From Vespula vulgaris (lineage: Eukaryota; Arthropoda; Insecta; Hymenoptera; Vespidae), in NCBI RefSeq assembly GCF_905475345.1, contig NC_066586.1, positions 10,604,400 to 10,668,399 of the forward strand: a DNA stretch of 64,000 nt. The letters are read 5' to 3'. Within the stretch, counting starts at the first letter, position 1. Every line of letters begins with the position of its first letter. Positions 51,631 to 61,698 of the stretch are shown here, in pieces. A program made the position numbers and the translations under genes. The notes beneath the pieces were generated by a model that saw only the letters and a list, made by a program, of their open reading frames with translations, made no database searches and had not been told where the DNA came from.

Positions 51631-53217
51631 TTTCACTCTAGGAAACTTTCGACTCTTTTGTTACCGAACAAAGTCCGTTGTGATTACATGCGTCAATGTC
51701 TCTAGCCGTAATGTTAGTAGGAAAATCGTGATAGTGGAAGTATTCCTGTCAAGTTTGCAGCGCGAAGTCATTTCAAGGACTGAAACGTCGCGTGAAGTGT
51801 ATTCCGCAGGAGTAATAGCTGCACGAAGGAGCCAATGTTTACTTTATCCTCACTAATCAAGGGACGTATTTGCGTTTTATAATCCTTGGTCGGTTAAGAG
51901 GGTAAAATCTGAAAGCTTAGTGGAATCTCCTTTCGGTCGGATGGGTAATCCCCGCCTCCGACCCTCGACTCTCGCTCATTCTCCACCCCCAGCTCTATTC
52001 CTACCACCCATCTTCCATCCTCATCCACCTTAACCAAGTCGTTCCAAAGGAGGGCCAAGAACGTCTTCTTATTCGTATAACGCCGACGACTTAATGACTT
52101 ATTTTATCCGATAATATTGCGGCGCAACGTTCAGGCAACGTCCCACTGAATTACCAGTTAGCCGTCTCGAAAATATCCTCTTAAAATGAAGTATAATGCA
52201 TCGTGTCTGTACGAGATCGATCGAGAATAATGAAGTTCGAGTTAAAAGATTTTCGATAGGATTCACAAAATTTCGATTAAAGCTCGATTCACAAATTTCA
52301 GTTCAATCTCCATTCCTTCTCCGTTTCGATTGTTCGACCACAGTAATTTTAACACTACTGTATGTAGTTGGAATATACACGTTCACACATTTCCATTCAG
52401 TCTCAATTCAGTCACCGATCCGTCATATTTTCTCTGTGTCCGAGATCGCCCAAGATCGATGCTTTGTTGAACATCGTCGTTAACGATGTTTCGTTGAAAT
52501 GACTGACGAAATGCTGATAAGGAAAGTCTTTTGTTTGTGGTAAGATCTAGAGGGAAGAAGAGAATGCAATAGAATTCTGATAACAAAATTAAATCTTCAC
52601 ACTTATCAATATCCCCATCTTTAACGCAACGGACTTTTGATAACAATATAAAATTGCAATCTTTTTTCTATAAACAAGCGAAATTTTCTTTTACTCTGCC
52701 TATCCTTACCTTTAACATTATCAAAGTTCACAAAGTAAAATCTTTACACATGAGTTCAATATACTAGCAAACATAAATCAATTGCATCGTGTTTGTTTGT
52801 TCACTATTACTTTTTAATCGCTAAACTGAAAATAAAATAAATGAATAAATTTACGTTGGAGGTGTTGTGTGATAGAACTTTTGTTCGATGAAGAAGATAT
52901 GTTCTTATATAAATATAAAAACAAAAGATTATGTAAATATTAAAACGAAAGTTTGAAAGAAACAAGAAGTTTAAGGAGAATTTAATACATTACACCTATA
53001 TAAAGAACTCATAGATGACGAAATAAAATTTTTCATACATGTATGGTAGAATATTAAAGTATTCATTTGATTTATTTCTAAAAAAAATTAATTTGATCTA
53101 CAAAAAGGGACATACTGGAGAAAATCAATCAAACAAAAAGAACAACTGACTGTTTGTTTGCGGTAAATAATAACAATAGTATTTATTATTGCAATATTCC
53201 CTTCATTTGTTTTAATG
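51631..53217. other. Unique DNA grading into AT-rich DNA, no gene seen
   Basis: Composition falls to strongly AT-rich from about 52600. The segment just right of 53000 could be the 3' flank of the Harbinger relic, but no terminal inverted repeat was recognised. Confidence 0.45.
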
Positions 53218-53932
53218 TTATGCAGTATCAAGAAATGTGTATTTGTTAGAATCTGTTGATGCACTGCATAGTGTTGTTTCATTCTCAGAAAATGATGAAG
53301 GTATAGGGGTTGATATCAATAAAAGCGATGGAGTATTTTGATTATTCATTATCATCCTTAATTCATATCTTTGAACAATTGAAAATGTCTGTGTTTTTGC
53401 CAAACTCAAATAATATGGTGATAAAGTTTTCTAAATTGGCGCTATTCCAGCTAAAAATGAATCTACAGTATCGGTCAATTGTGATACTTTTGACTCATGT
53501 TTTTCTAAAATATATTTCATAAAAATCGACGAGATTGCTTTAAGTAGTTTTACTTTTTTATTTTTCAAATTGAAAAACGTACAAATTGCTTTCTTTCTTT
53601 TTTTATTACGTAACTCTTACGGCTTTGATACTTTCTTGTTTTTAGAAACTTTAACACTTTCTCTTTCTTCATGAACACGTTATTATTCACTACATCAACA
53701 AATTGCATTTTCTTCATCAACAAATCCTTTTTCCAAATCATCCTTCTCTTCTCAAATTAAAACTTTTTCTAATGTATCATTTACCACAGAACTGCAATTA
53801 ATACTTGTAACAGTTTTTCTTTCATGGAAATAACTTATTAAATATAAAAATAAGAATTCAATTAATAATTTCTTGAGCCACTTTCTGTAAATATCATGGA
53901 TGTTATTTCATTGTATTCAACATTCTTGAGTT

Positions 53933-53935
<3 letters not shown>
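53218..53935 (-). pseudogene. MADF/BESS-domain protein relic (Harbinger accessory protein)
   Basis: MADF proteins are Myb-like DNA-binding proteins. In PIF/Harbinger elements a Myb/MADF-type protein assists the transposase. Here the end of a MADF domain reads NNIHDIYRKWLKK (53869-53907), matching the usual W-x-x-[IL]-R-D-x-Y-x-[RK] pattern. The expected Trp has become TGA (53908-53910) and the Arg has become His. A charged Lys/Glu-rich linker follows, then a BESS motif (about 53350-53475) with KTLSPYYLSLAKTQTFSIVQ and YELRM. The frame ends at TAA 53218-53220. Over 231 codons I count seven in-frame stops (53908, 53752, 53695, 53683, 53680, 53617, 53431) but no frameshift. The N-terminal half of MADF is missing, cut off at the adjacent TA microsatellite. 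A decayed host MADF-BESS gene is the alternative, but the neighbouring transposase argues for a transposon. Confidence 0.8.
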
Positions 53936-54002
<67 letters not shown>

Positions 54003-54008
54003 TGTATA
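53936..54008. repeat. (TA)n(TATG)n microsatellite
   Basis: About eighteen TA units followed by eight TATG units. It lies exactly where the MADF relic loses homology, and about 50 bases before the transposase relic begins. Confidence 0.97.
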
Positions 54009-54060
54009 ATTATTTACCTTCGATGATTATAATGATACAAATTATTGTATTTGAGATTTT

Positions 54061-54913
54061 TGGCTAAAGAGGATTCTATTAGAACGATTTCATTACCGTC
54101 TCGGATAAAATACCCTACAGCATATAGTATCAAAAACTTGTAGGATTTTAATTCAAAATTTAATGACATAATTCATGCCTCAATCAATAAAAAATGATTA
54201 ACAAAAAATAACATCAGAATTTAAGAATTTGTGCAAAACTGCATAGAAACGATAAACGGAAGATACATTGTTATAAAAACTGCAAATAGTAGATTCTTAT
54301 ATTATGATTACAAGAATACATTTTCTTAGCTTTAATTTCAGCTTTAATTTTGTTAGCTTTAATTTCATATATAGCAAACACGCCATAATTTCATAGTTGC
54401 CAATATTGATTCATATAACAAGTATAGTTAACTCATTCAAACCTAGGCCAAACACTAGAAACTAGAACATTGAATATACTGGAAAAAGCATTTTTATTAA
54501 GTTACATTACACCCAAAGTATTGCGCGTAATTGTAAAAGTCAAAGCGCTTCTTTTACAAATTATTAATATCTTTTAAGATTATTTCCAAGTAATTAGTTA
54601 AATGATACTAAAAGAGTTCTCAGTCGCTAATTACGCAATATCAGAAGACTCTCTGAAAATACTTTTGGAATTTTAACACAAAAAGTTCAAATTTATATTC
54701 AAAGAATTCAAGCTAAGTCAGAATATATTAAGTTTATAATCTCTGCTAGATATATTTTGGATAATTTTGTTAGAGAATTCGATGGCAACATGTCAACAAT
54801 TACTTTTATCTTCTAGTAGAACAGAAAATGAAAACGTTTCTTTTGAAAATTTATCTATAGGAAGAAGCGTAATTGATAATTTACCTAAAGGAGAAAGTGT
54901 AATACGTTTATGA
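54061..54913 (+). pseudogene. PIF/Harbinger (HARBI1-like) transposase relic
   Basis: This is a DDE nuclease that excises and inserts the element. The reading frame starting at 54061 gives NTLQHIVSKTCRIL, typical of the region before the catalytic core. The part holding the first catalytic Asp (IDGKH region, about 54244-54258) is garbled. The next piece, out of register with the first frame (54300-54430), gives YYDYKNTFS and FIVANIDSYNKYS, which fit the family's NYK-x-FS and D-x-GS-x-G-x-x-SD blocks. From about 54481 the original frame resumes with FTNY, YLLRLFPSN, NDTKRV and then RRLSENTFGILTQKVQIY and ARYILDNFVRE. These fit the conserved R-R-x-x-EN-x-FGIL and C-x-LHN-[FY]-[IV]-R signatures. 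A last frameshift near 54825 leads to a stop at 54911. Several in-frame stops plus frameshifts make it non-functional. The first 80-100 residues expected for the family are absent. Confidence 0.85.
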
Positions 54914-57900
54914 AATATATTGTTAACTATAACAATAATTAAAAATTATCTGTTTTAATCAATTCTTTTCCAAATTAAATTTAAATATCATTTTTACATT
55001 TACTGCCAATATATTTCTTTATTTGACAAATCATGCTCTATATTTCCACGAGTTTAGTTCAATTAATTTTTCGTCATTTTGTAATATCTTTTTGAATCTG
55101 CCAATCGCATTATCGGGAGTACTGAATACTCTTGACTATCTACCTAGGAAAACATTCGAAGAAAATGAAAAATAAAAAGAAAAGGAAAGAAAAAAATACG
55201 TAAAAAGATTTTACGTGTAAAAAAAGATGAAGAAAGGGAAGGAATAACTTTTAATTGGTCAGAGATGTGTCCAAATTGTTAATCTCAAAGTTGTCTGAAC
55301 AATTTCACGTGTGGTCCCTTCTATTAAATGATCGCCTTGTATTACGATTAAAGAATGGATATTTCAAAAGTAATCTTAAGATAAGGGTCATAAATCGTTT
55401 CGCTTACGAATCTGCCCTCTCGAGTTTATTCCCCAGTTTAAGATATTCCGAAAAACTAAATATTCACAGAGATATCTAAACCATAAATAAACATCAGCCA
55501 TGGGATCTTAGTCACGTTTGTCTATGAAATCTATATAGCGGCAGCTAACAAAATCTTAAGAATAAACATCTAGAGGTAGTACAAAAGTTTAGTGTTTACT
55601 CGACCTACAAAGATGTATCATATATGTCTTAACAATGTCTTAACAATCATATAATTCTTCACAACACAACAATGTATTATGTTGTGACATATATTCGTTT
55701 CGTTTTCTTCGCTTATTGGAAAATCGTTTTACTTGTAACATTATTAACTTCACGTACACAAATATTATATTTCATTGCAAATATTATATTTTAAAAATGA
55801 CTGTTCAGCTGTTATTTTAATAAAATCTTGTTATAATCAATTGACTTTAGTATACTTTTATAAAATGCGTCTTTGACATCAAAATTTTCTTCTCTATATC
55901 ATCAGAACTACTTTTTGCACATTAAATATATGATATAGCATCGATTGAATATGCAAGAGAAATTTTTGTTAAGATTATTACTTATCTTAAAAATAATATC
56001 TTATCATTACGTCAATAATACTTTATCTTAAGATTACCCTTGAAATATTTCTTAAAGAGTTCGTGATACTCTGTTGTTTTTTCTATGATAAAAAGCCAAA
56101 AATGTTCTCTATTTTCTAATATATTTAAAATTCTGCAAAAAAAGATAAAAAGATAAAAATAAAAAAAGGGAAAACTTACGAAAGATGAAAGATAAAATGA
56201 TTTTAGAAATACGTAAAGCTCTGGAATCTTCAGAAGGAATTGCGAAACTGTATAATTTATTGGAAAGAGAAAGTTTCGTTGTTCTACGTGCATAATATGG
56301 AAAAGAACGTAATTTATAAATATCACGATGATTTTGTATATGTTGGTATCGATCGAAATAAGAAACTGTTGCAAATGAAACGTTAATCCTTCATTGGGAA
56401 AAGTCGAAGATTTTGTTCAAAATATTCCTAAGAATGATAAACCTTTTGGGACACTATAGATTGAATTTTTCGATTCACGATCAATGACAAAAAATAAATA
56501 CTAGTGTTTCGATAGAAAGTTAGTAAAACTTTACGTTTCAAAATAAACAACGTTCACGGAGACAGTTATACATTTGAAACAATAATTTTGTAATTATAGT
56601 AAGCTAATAAAGACTAAAATAATTTGTTTCATATTTTAAAGAATTCCATGACTTTGTGAACGACTATGATTAAAATTAAACGCATAAAATTCGCTGTACC
56701 TCGAATTGTACCTCATCATTTGTAAGAAAGATTACCGAAAGACATGACTTAAAGCCTTTTCACAAATTGAGTATGCTATAAACAATTATAGTAATAAGTT
56801 GAGTGGACAAATACCGAATTATTATTCGACGTATCCTATATTATATAATATTATAAAATGTAAATATTAAAGAAAATGAAAATATTAAAAATATTTTAAT
56901 AATCTAAATAAAAATGTAAAGAGTGAGATTTAATCCGTATTCGCGCAATTTTACAAAAGCCTAAATTAAAAAATCACAAAATTTAAAAAAAAAATTATAT
57001 CGATAAGAAAAAAAAGGAGTCAGAGAATAAAAAAATAGTTATGTTATGACGTGTAATTTTTGATTCGATCCCAGGTTTATCACAGAAGTCGATTCCCAAA
57101 ATTTAAGGGATCGTACGAAGTCACGGAGGTCGATTTCGCAGAAATGATATGTAGACGTGTGGGAACCTCCGAATATATAATACATCCATAACGTGATGCT
57201 TAATTCGCATTTCGTTGTGTTTTTACTGAGCTAAATAAGTTCTTCGTTCGTTAGTTCTTTTTTCTTCCCTTTCGCTATGTCCTTTTTAATACGTTTGATT
57301 AAAATGTTCATGTATTTATCATCGAGCATATGTATTAAATCGTCATAAATAACGTCCAAGGACGAACAATCAAGGCTGATCGAAATAATCGAAATTAGCC
57401 GAAAAAAATCGCAAAAGCAAAGTGAGTAATGAGAGCCGCTGTTACTTTTGGACGCATATATCCAAATGATCACTATAGTTACTCCTTTGTTCTTCAAGGA
57501 ATTGCCCTTCCCATCGATAGATTTGGTATAAAGAAAATCAAGTTCGTGAAAAGAAATGATGCTGTAAGAACGTATTGAAAAAATAAAGCAACCTTATTAC
57601 TTTTCTTTAAATTCACTTTGTAAAATTGTTCCTCCGATCTTCTCAGTATAAAAAATGCTGGATTAAGTAAATCGAACGAAAATGTTTTCCAATTAAAGAC
57701 AAAATCGATGTTCATGGCTCATTTCGAAAGAATACGAGAACACGAGTAGTCTACGATGGAAGGTATGTTTTAGAGGGACGATCAAGGGTGCACACGCAGA
57801 TCGAATAATTGATAGACACGAAGTGTATCGCCGGTCTGGCTGCAGGAAACCCAAAGGGAAAGGCTCGGCCGGTCTATCTTATCGATAATTCACTCGACTT

Positions 57901-58764
57901 GACCGTCCTGCGTCGACCTGTAGCTACATGACGCTCGTCCGTGCCTCCTTCGACTCTCCCTTCTCTTCGGCCTATTTGTATGATTAATGGCTTTATAATG
58001 ATCGTGCAAGCTCGCGATTCCGCTCTTAGAAACGGAGCGCAAGCCTTCTCTTCTCCTCCTCTCACAATCACGCAAAGAGAAACGCCTGACTATATCCTTC
58101 ACGAAACTCAAATATTATCTTATATATTGATAAGACATTCCGAAATAAAAAAAAAACAAAGGAAAATATAAGGAAAAACTTTGCAAGATTATTTTTATTT
58201 CCGTATGGAAAGGCTAACGTGCATCGATCGGTGTAAAATTTCTCCGTGACTTCCGTGAAAGCGTCGAAATTACCGAGCAGCGAAATCGAGCTATCGAATC
58301 GGCATCCGTCATGCGAACGTCACTCCTCCTATAGCAACTATATACGTGTTCGGCACTCGAACTCCATCCACTCGAGCATAATTCTCCGTTCGGCATGCGA
58401 CCGGCACTCGAGTGACACGACATCGCGCTAACCGCTCTCACCGTTCTTTTCCTCGATTTTTAAGCTTCCCTCGAATTGACTTCGATCGGTAACACAGTCG
58501 CACGGAACGCAACTGTGTCTACGCATACAGCTCGAGAATGTAGCTAGCTAGCATGCTTAAAAAACTCTCTTCGTACTCACGTGAATCTATGAATTTCACT
58601 AGTGTAATTCTGTAAGAATGGTAATCCTCGAGAATTTTTGTTGGAACGAATCGATCCTCGCGATAGATGAACGTCACTGACGAACGTTCCTATAAGTCGA
58701 ACTAAAGCGTGCCAAGGTTTAAAACGCACTGATTGTAAACAACGACTTACTTACGTATACTCAC
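54914..58764. other. AT-rich DNA, no intact gene seen
   Basis: Strongly AT-rich to about 57700, then more GC-rich. Frames of 88 and 120 codons on the minus strand (57231-57497, 56012-56374) are hydrophobic or Lys-rich as expected of AT-rich DNA. They show no domain. A 15-base imperfect direct repeat occurs at 57080-57094 and 57121-57135. Confidence 0.5.
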
Positions 58765-58827
58765 CTTTGGAGGACACGTGGCCCCGCGACATGACGAATA
58801 GTAGTGGTGGTGGTAGTACTGGTAGTG
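58765..58827 (-). CDS. Candidate early exon with a start codon, unidentified gene
   Basis: On the minus strand a very good donor (CTCCAAAG|GTGAGTATAC) ends this segment. An acceptor-like CTCTTTTTCCACTACCAG begins it. Inside, ATG (58789-58791) opens MSRGHVSSK and leaves the exon in phase 1. All three frames are open across the 63 bases, partly because the 5' half is a run of ACC/ACT triplets, so the frame is not certain. It could be an internal exon, or the 3' end of a longer first exon. I do not recognise the N-terminus. Placed with 60471-60553, 50125-50206 and 24491-24581, it suggests one minus-strand transcript with large introns; this is inference only. Confidence 0.3.
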
Positions 58828-58839
58828 CTGGTAGTGGAA

Positions 58840-59601
58840 AAAGAGAAAGGGATGCGTCGATGTGGTAGAGGTGAAAAAGACGAACGATCCTAGCTATGAC
58901 GATATTCTTCAACGTTTTATACGTATTCGTCGCGAACTATACGTAGATACCCAAGTAAACTACGTGGCTTACAAGCACGTGGGAAAAGGCGCGTGCGAAA
59001 CGAGCGTCAGGCGGCGCCCGCCTCAACAGGGTTGCCGTTCATAATGCATGCCAAACGTATACGGTGAGAAAGGTACGCGTTTCGACGTATCCGGCGAAAT
59101 AACACACATTTGTGGCTAATTTCGCGAACGATCGTTGCTCCTAAGGGGGAACAACGAAAGACGACAGTATTCGTGCTCTGTTCTTCTCGCTGCTTCTACG
59201 ATTCTTAAACGAGAAAACGATTCGAAGATCTTACAAAAATTGATAGTTTATTCTTCCTGCTGATTTGAAAGAATACATTTCGCGTTGAAACTATTTTTCC
59301 GAGCAATGATTTCACTCGGTAAAATATCACGGTGAATGAACGATAACGTAACTAACGTGACTTCCTTGACCCGCGCTCGCTTATTGATATTTCCTCTAAG
59401 TGACTCTATACGACTCTAAGTTCCTAATGCGTGTATAAATCATGACGGTATATGCGTACAGCGAATATAAAACCGAAAGTAAATATAAACTACTATAGAG
59501 ATGGCAGGTTACCTTAAAGCAAAAGTTTGTAACTGCGGTAGTACGTGCCACCATCGGGATAGGTAGTTTACAGCGTTTATAAAATAGCCATAAAAGAGAT
59601 G

Positions 59602-59607
<6 letters not shown>
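58840..59607. other. Unique DNA, no gene seen
   Basis: Begins beside a GGT/AGT triplet run (58800-58839) that forms the acceptor side of the candidate exon. No other supported feature. Confidence 0.5.
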
Positions 59608-59649
<42 letters not shown>

Positions 59650-59678
59650 AAAGAAAGAAAAAAGAAAGAAAGAAATAA
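59608..59678. repeat. (GA)n microsatellite with (GAAA) tail
   Basis: About eighteen GA units, then AAAG/AAAGAA units. Confidence 0.95.
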
Positions 59679-60003
59679 GTCGTGGTGTGCAATTACACAA
59701 GTATATTATCGTGGAAATGGAAATATATAAAATTTACCTTGTATATGAGAAAAAAGAGACACCTACATTAAAAACAATCGATACATTATTATTACGATCG
59801 AACCTTCATAAAAAAGAGAAAAGTAAGAAAGAAAACAGTTGAAACCGCGATAAATTAGAGGGCTCGAACGAATAGAAAGAAAGAAAGGATAGAGAGAAAG
59901 AGCGTGACGCTTTTTAAGGCCATGATTTTCTGGTGAAAGCTCACGTTTCAGTGCCGCGATGGAAGGGTGACCCGGTGCGCCCGCTCCGTTTAGCCGCAAC
60001 CTG
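59679..60003. other. Unique DNA, no gene seen
   Basis: AT-rich at first, becoming GC-rich near 59950. No feature supported. Confidence 0.5.
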
Positions 60004-60026
60004 GTAATTACCTGTAGGGCATAATT
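60004..60026. promoter_or_regulatory. Homeodomain-type repeated element, copy 1
   Basis: GTAATTACC, a four-base spacer, then GGGCATAATT. The same arrangement recurs at 60834-60856 with 19 of 23 bases identical and all differences in the spacer. TAATTA is the core palindrome for homeodomain dimers. The pairing with GGGCATAATT suggests a composite binding site, but its use is not shown. Confidence 0.4.
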
Positions 60027-60470
60027 GTCATCCCTTACGTTTTCCAGGACGCCCTGGCCCTTTCCTCTTTCTCGCAGCACGGGCCAGCACCCTTCGAGCG
60101 GCAGCCCTCAACCACCGGCCGCCCCCACATACAACGGGGGCGTCGGGTCACGCGAGGCACAGCCTGTCGCAAAAGTCCACGCGACGCAGAGAGAGCCACG
60201 CAATGCCGAAACAACACCGACTTACCTTACCTATATCAGATTTCTAATTACTAATTTACTCCCAAGACTAAGCCCCTTGTCCCCTCCCTCTTCTCTCACC
60301 ACCGATTCTTGCGAGCCAACGTAACTGAGCCAATTTCGACCCCTTCGCGTTTTCCATCTAACATTAACGTTCTTTTCTTTCTCGACAAGTCCATGTAAAT
60401 CGAATACTATTGGTCCACCCGATAATGTTTCTTTTATCATTTTTTTTACGTTATTCATTCGTTCACTTAC
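60027..60470. other. GC-rich block with exon-like signals on both strands
   Basis: On the plus strand, two good acceptors (TACGTTTTCCAG at 60047 and CTCTTTCTCGCAG at 60077) precede an open frame to 60324 containing GQHPSSGSPQPPAAPTYNGG, a Pro/Ser/Gly-rich peptide. On the minus strand, donors ACAG|GTAATT (60012) and ATAG|GTAAGG (about 60230) lie in the same block. Strand and exon boundaries cannot be settled from the sequence. Confidence 0.25.
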
Positions 60471-60553
60471 CGTCTGATGATAAGAGATGTTTCAGTGGAA
60501 ATAGAGACTGTCTATTTTGTAACGCGAATTTTTCTAGACGACGTGGTATTTAC
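60471..60553 (-). other. Candidate non-coding (5' UTR) exon
   Basis: An 83-base minus-strand segment between a strong acceptor (TTTTCCTTCTGATTTCAG) and a strong donor (AGACG|GTAAGTGAAC). All three frames contain stops, so it can only be untranslated. Its position upstream of the start-codon-bearing segment at 58765-58827 fits a 5' UTR exon. It is supported by splice consensus alone. Confidence 0.25.
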
Positions 60554-60833
60554 CTGAAATCAGAAGGAAAATATTGCAATTAGTCTTAAGACATTGAACA
60601 TACGATTTATAATTTCTTCGAGTTTGATAATGGGTGGAAACGAAAAGAGGGAGAACGGAAGAAGAGAGAAAAAGAGAGGAAGGTGGAACGAGCATGGTGG
60701 AGGTGAGACAGAGAGAGAGAGACAGGAAAGTGGAACGGGCATGGCTGAGCGATAGAAGGAGAAGGGGTACGGCGAAGGCGGACATAATTGCGAAAATTAA
60801 TTATCGCCATACACGAATGTCATGTGTCTTCCT

Positions 60834-60856
60834 GTAATTACCCGGCGGGCATAATT
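60834..60856. promoter_or_regulatory. Homeodomain-type repeated element, copy 2
   Basis: GTAATTACC, a CGGC spacer, then GGGCATAATT, in the same orientation as copy 1 and 830 bases away. Flanking bases differ apart from a preceding CCTG, so this is not part of a longer duplication. Confidence 0.4.
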
Positions 60857-61654
60857 TAAAGCAGTCCGAGTTGTTAACAATATCGTTCGCATTATACGTT
60901 AGTACGTAGCGAAGACACTTACATCGACAGGAAAATACTTTCTCGTTCAATAAGAATATACGATTCGTATCTTATCAGCGAGAAAAAAAAACAGGATTAC
61001 TTTATTTCATTAGATAATAAATTCTATCGAAATTATTTGTTGTTTCGATGTTTATAATATTGTCGTATAAACTTGGAAAAGTTGATGCTCGAATTTTTCC
61101 ACGGTGCAAAAGAACTATATACCATAATGTCTCTATACCCTTCGCATATCTATCGTCGTAAAAAATAAGTTTTGCTGTTCCATTGTGCTCCATATCGACC
61201 CGGCGCTGATAATTCCACCTTTACAAGTATCGTCGCTATTATTCTTTTACGAAGCAATAGAAACTCCTTCTCGATAGCATGTCTCGTTGCTTTTTTTTTC
61301 TCCATTGCGAACAATTTAAATTCACCGAATAAAACGCAGGGCTGAAAATAGTCGCGCTAATCGATTAGCAACTTTTCTACCGTCATTATTCGTCGAAGAA
61401 CGATCGTGAAAATAAGAAAGGCGTAGAAAATCACGAATTAGACCGCGAGAGTTTCGCTCCTACTTCTCGAATTTCACGAAAACACGTTACTCCATTTACT
61501 TACTGCCGTTTAACCACTTATCACGTCGGATCTTGGCACTCCTGGTGCGCGGAACGCGCCTAAAGGCAGATTCGCGAGGATAGAGAGACCGAGCGCTGTA
61601 CGTAAAGATATCTGCTGATGCTCTTGCGAAAATGAGATGAGAGAAATGATACAG
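60857..61654. other. Mostly AT-rich DNA, no gene seen
   Basis: Unique sequence with A and T runs (for example near 60985 and 61292). No frame of note. Confidence 0.5.
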
Positions 61655-61656
61655 AT

Positions 61657-61694
<38 letters not shown>
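61655..61694. repeat. (GA)n microsatellite
   Basis: ATAGAG units, then about fifteen GA units. Confidence 0.95.

Positions 61695-61698
<4 letters not shown>

Noticed and set aside
54531..54559. Inverted repeat TTGTAAAAG...CTTTTACAA as a possible transposon terminus
   Set aside because: It lies inside the transposase coding relic, so it cannot be the element's end. Short AT-rich stems occur by chance.
57231..57715. Adjacent minus-strand frames of 88 and 73 codons as a possible second gene relic
   Set aside because: Lys- and Phe-rich composition is expected of AT-rich DNA. No family motif was recognised.
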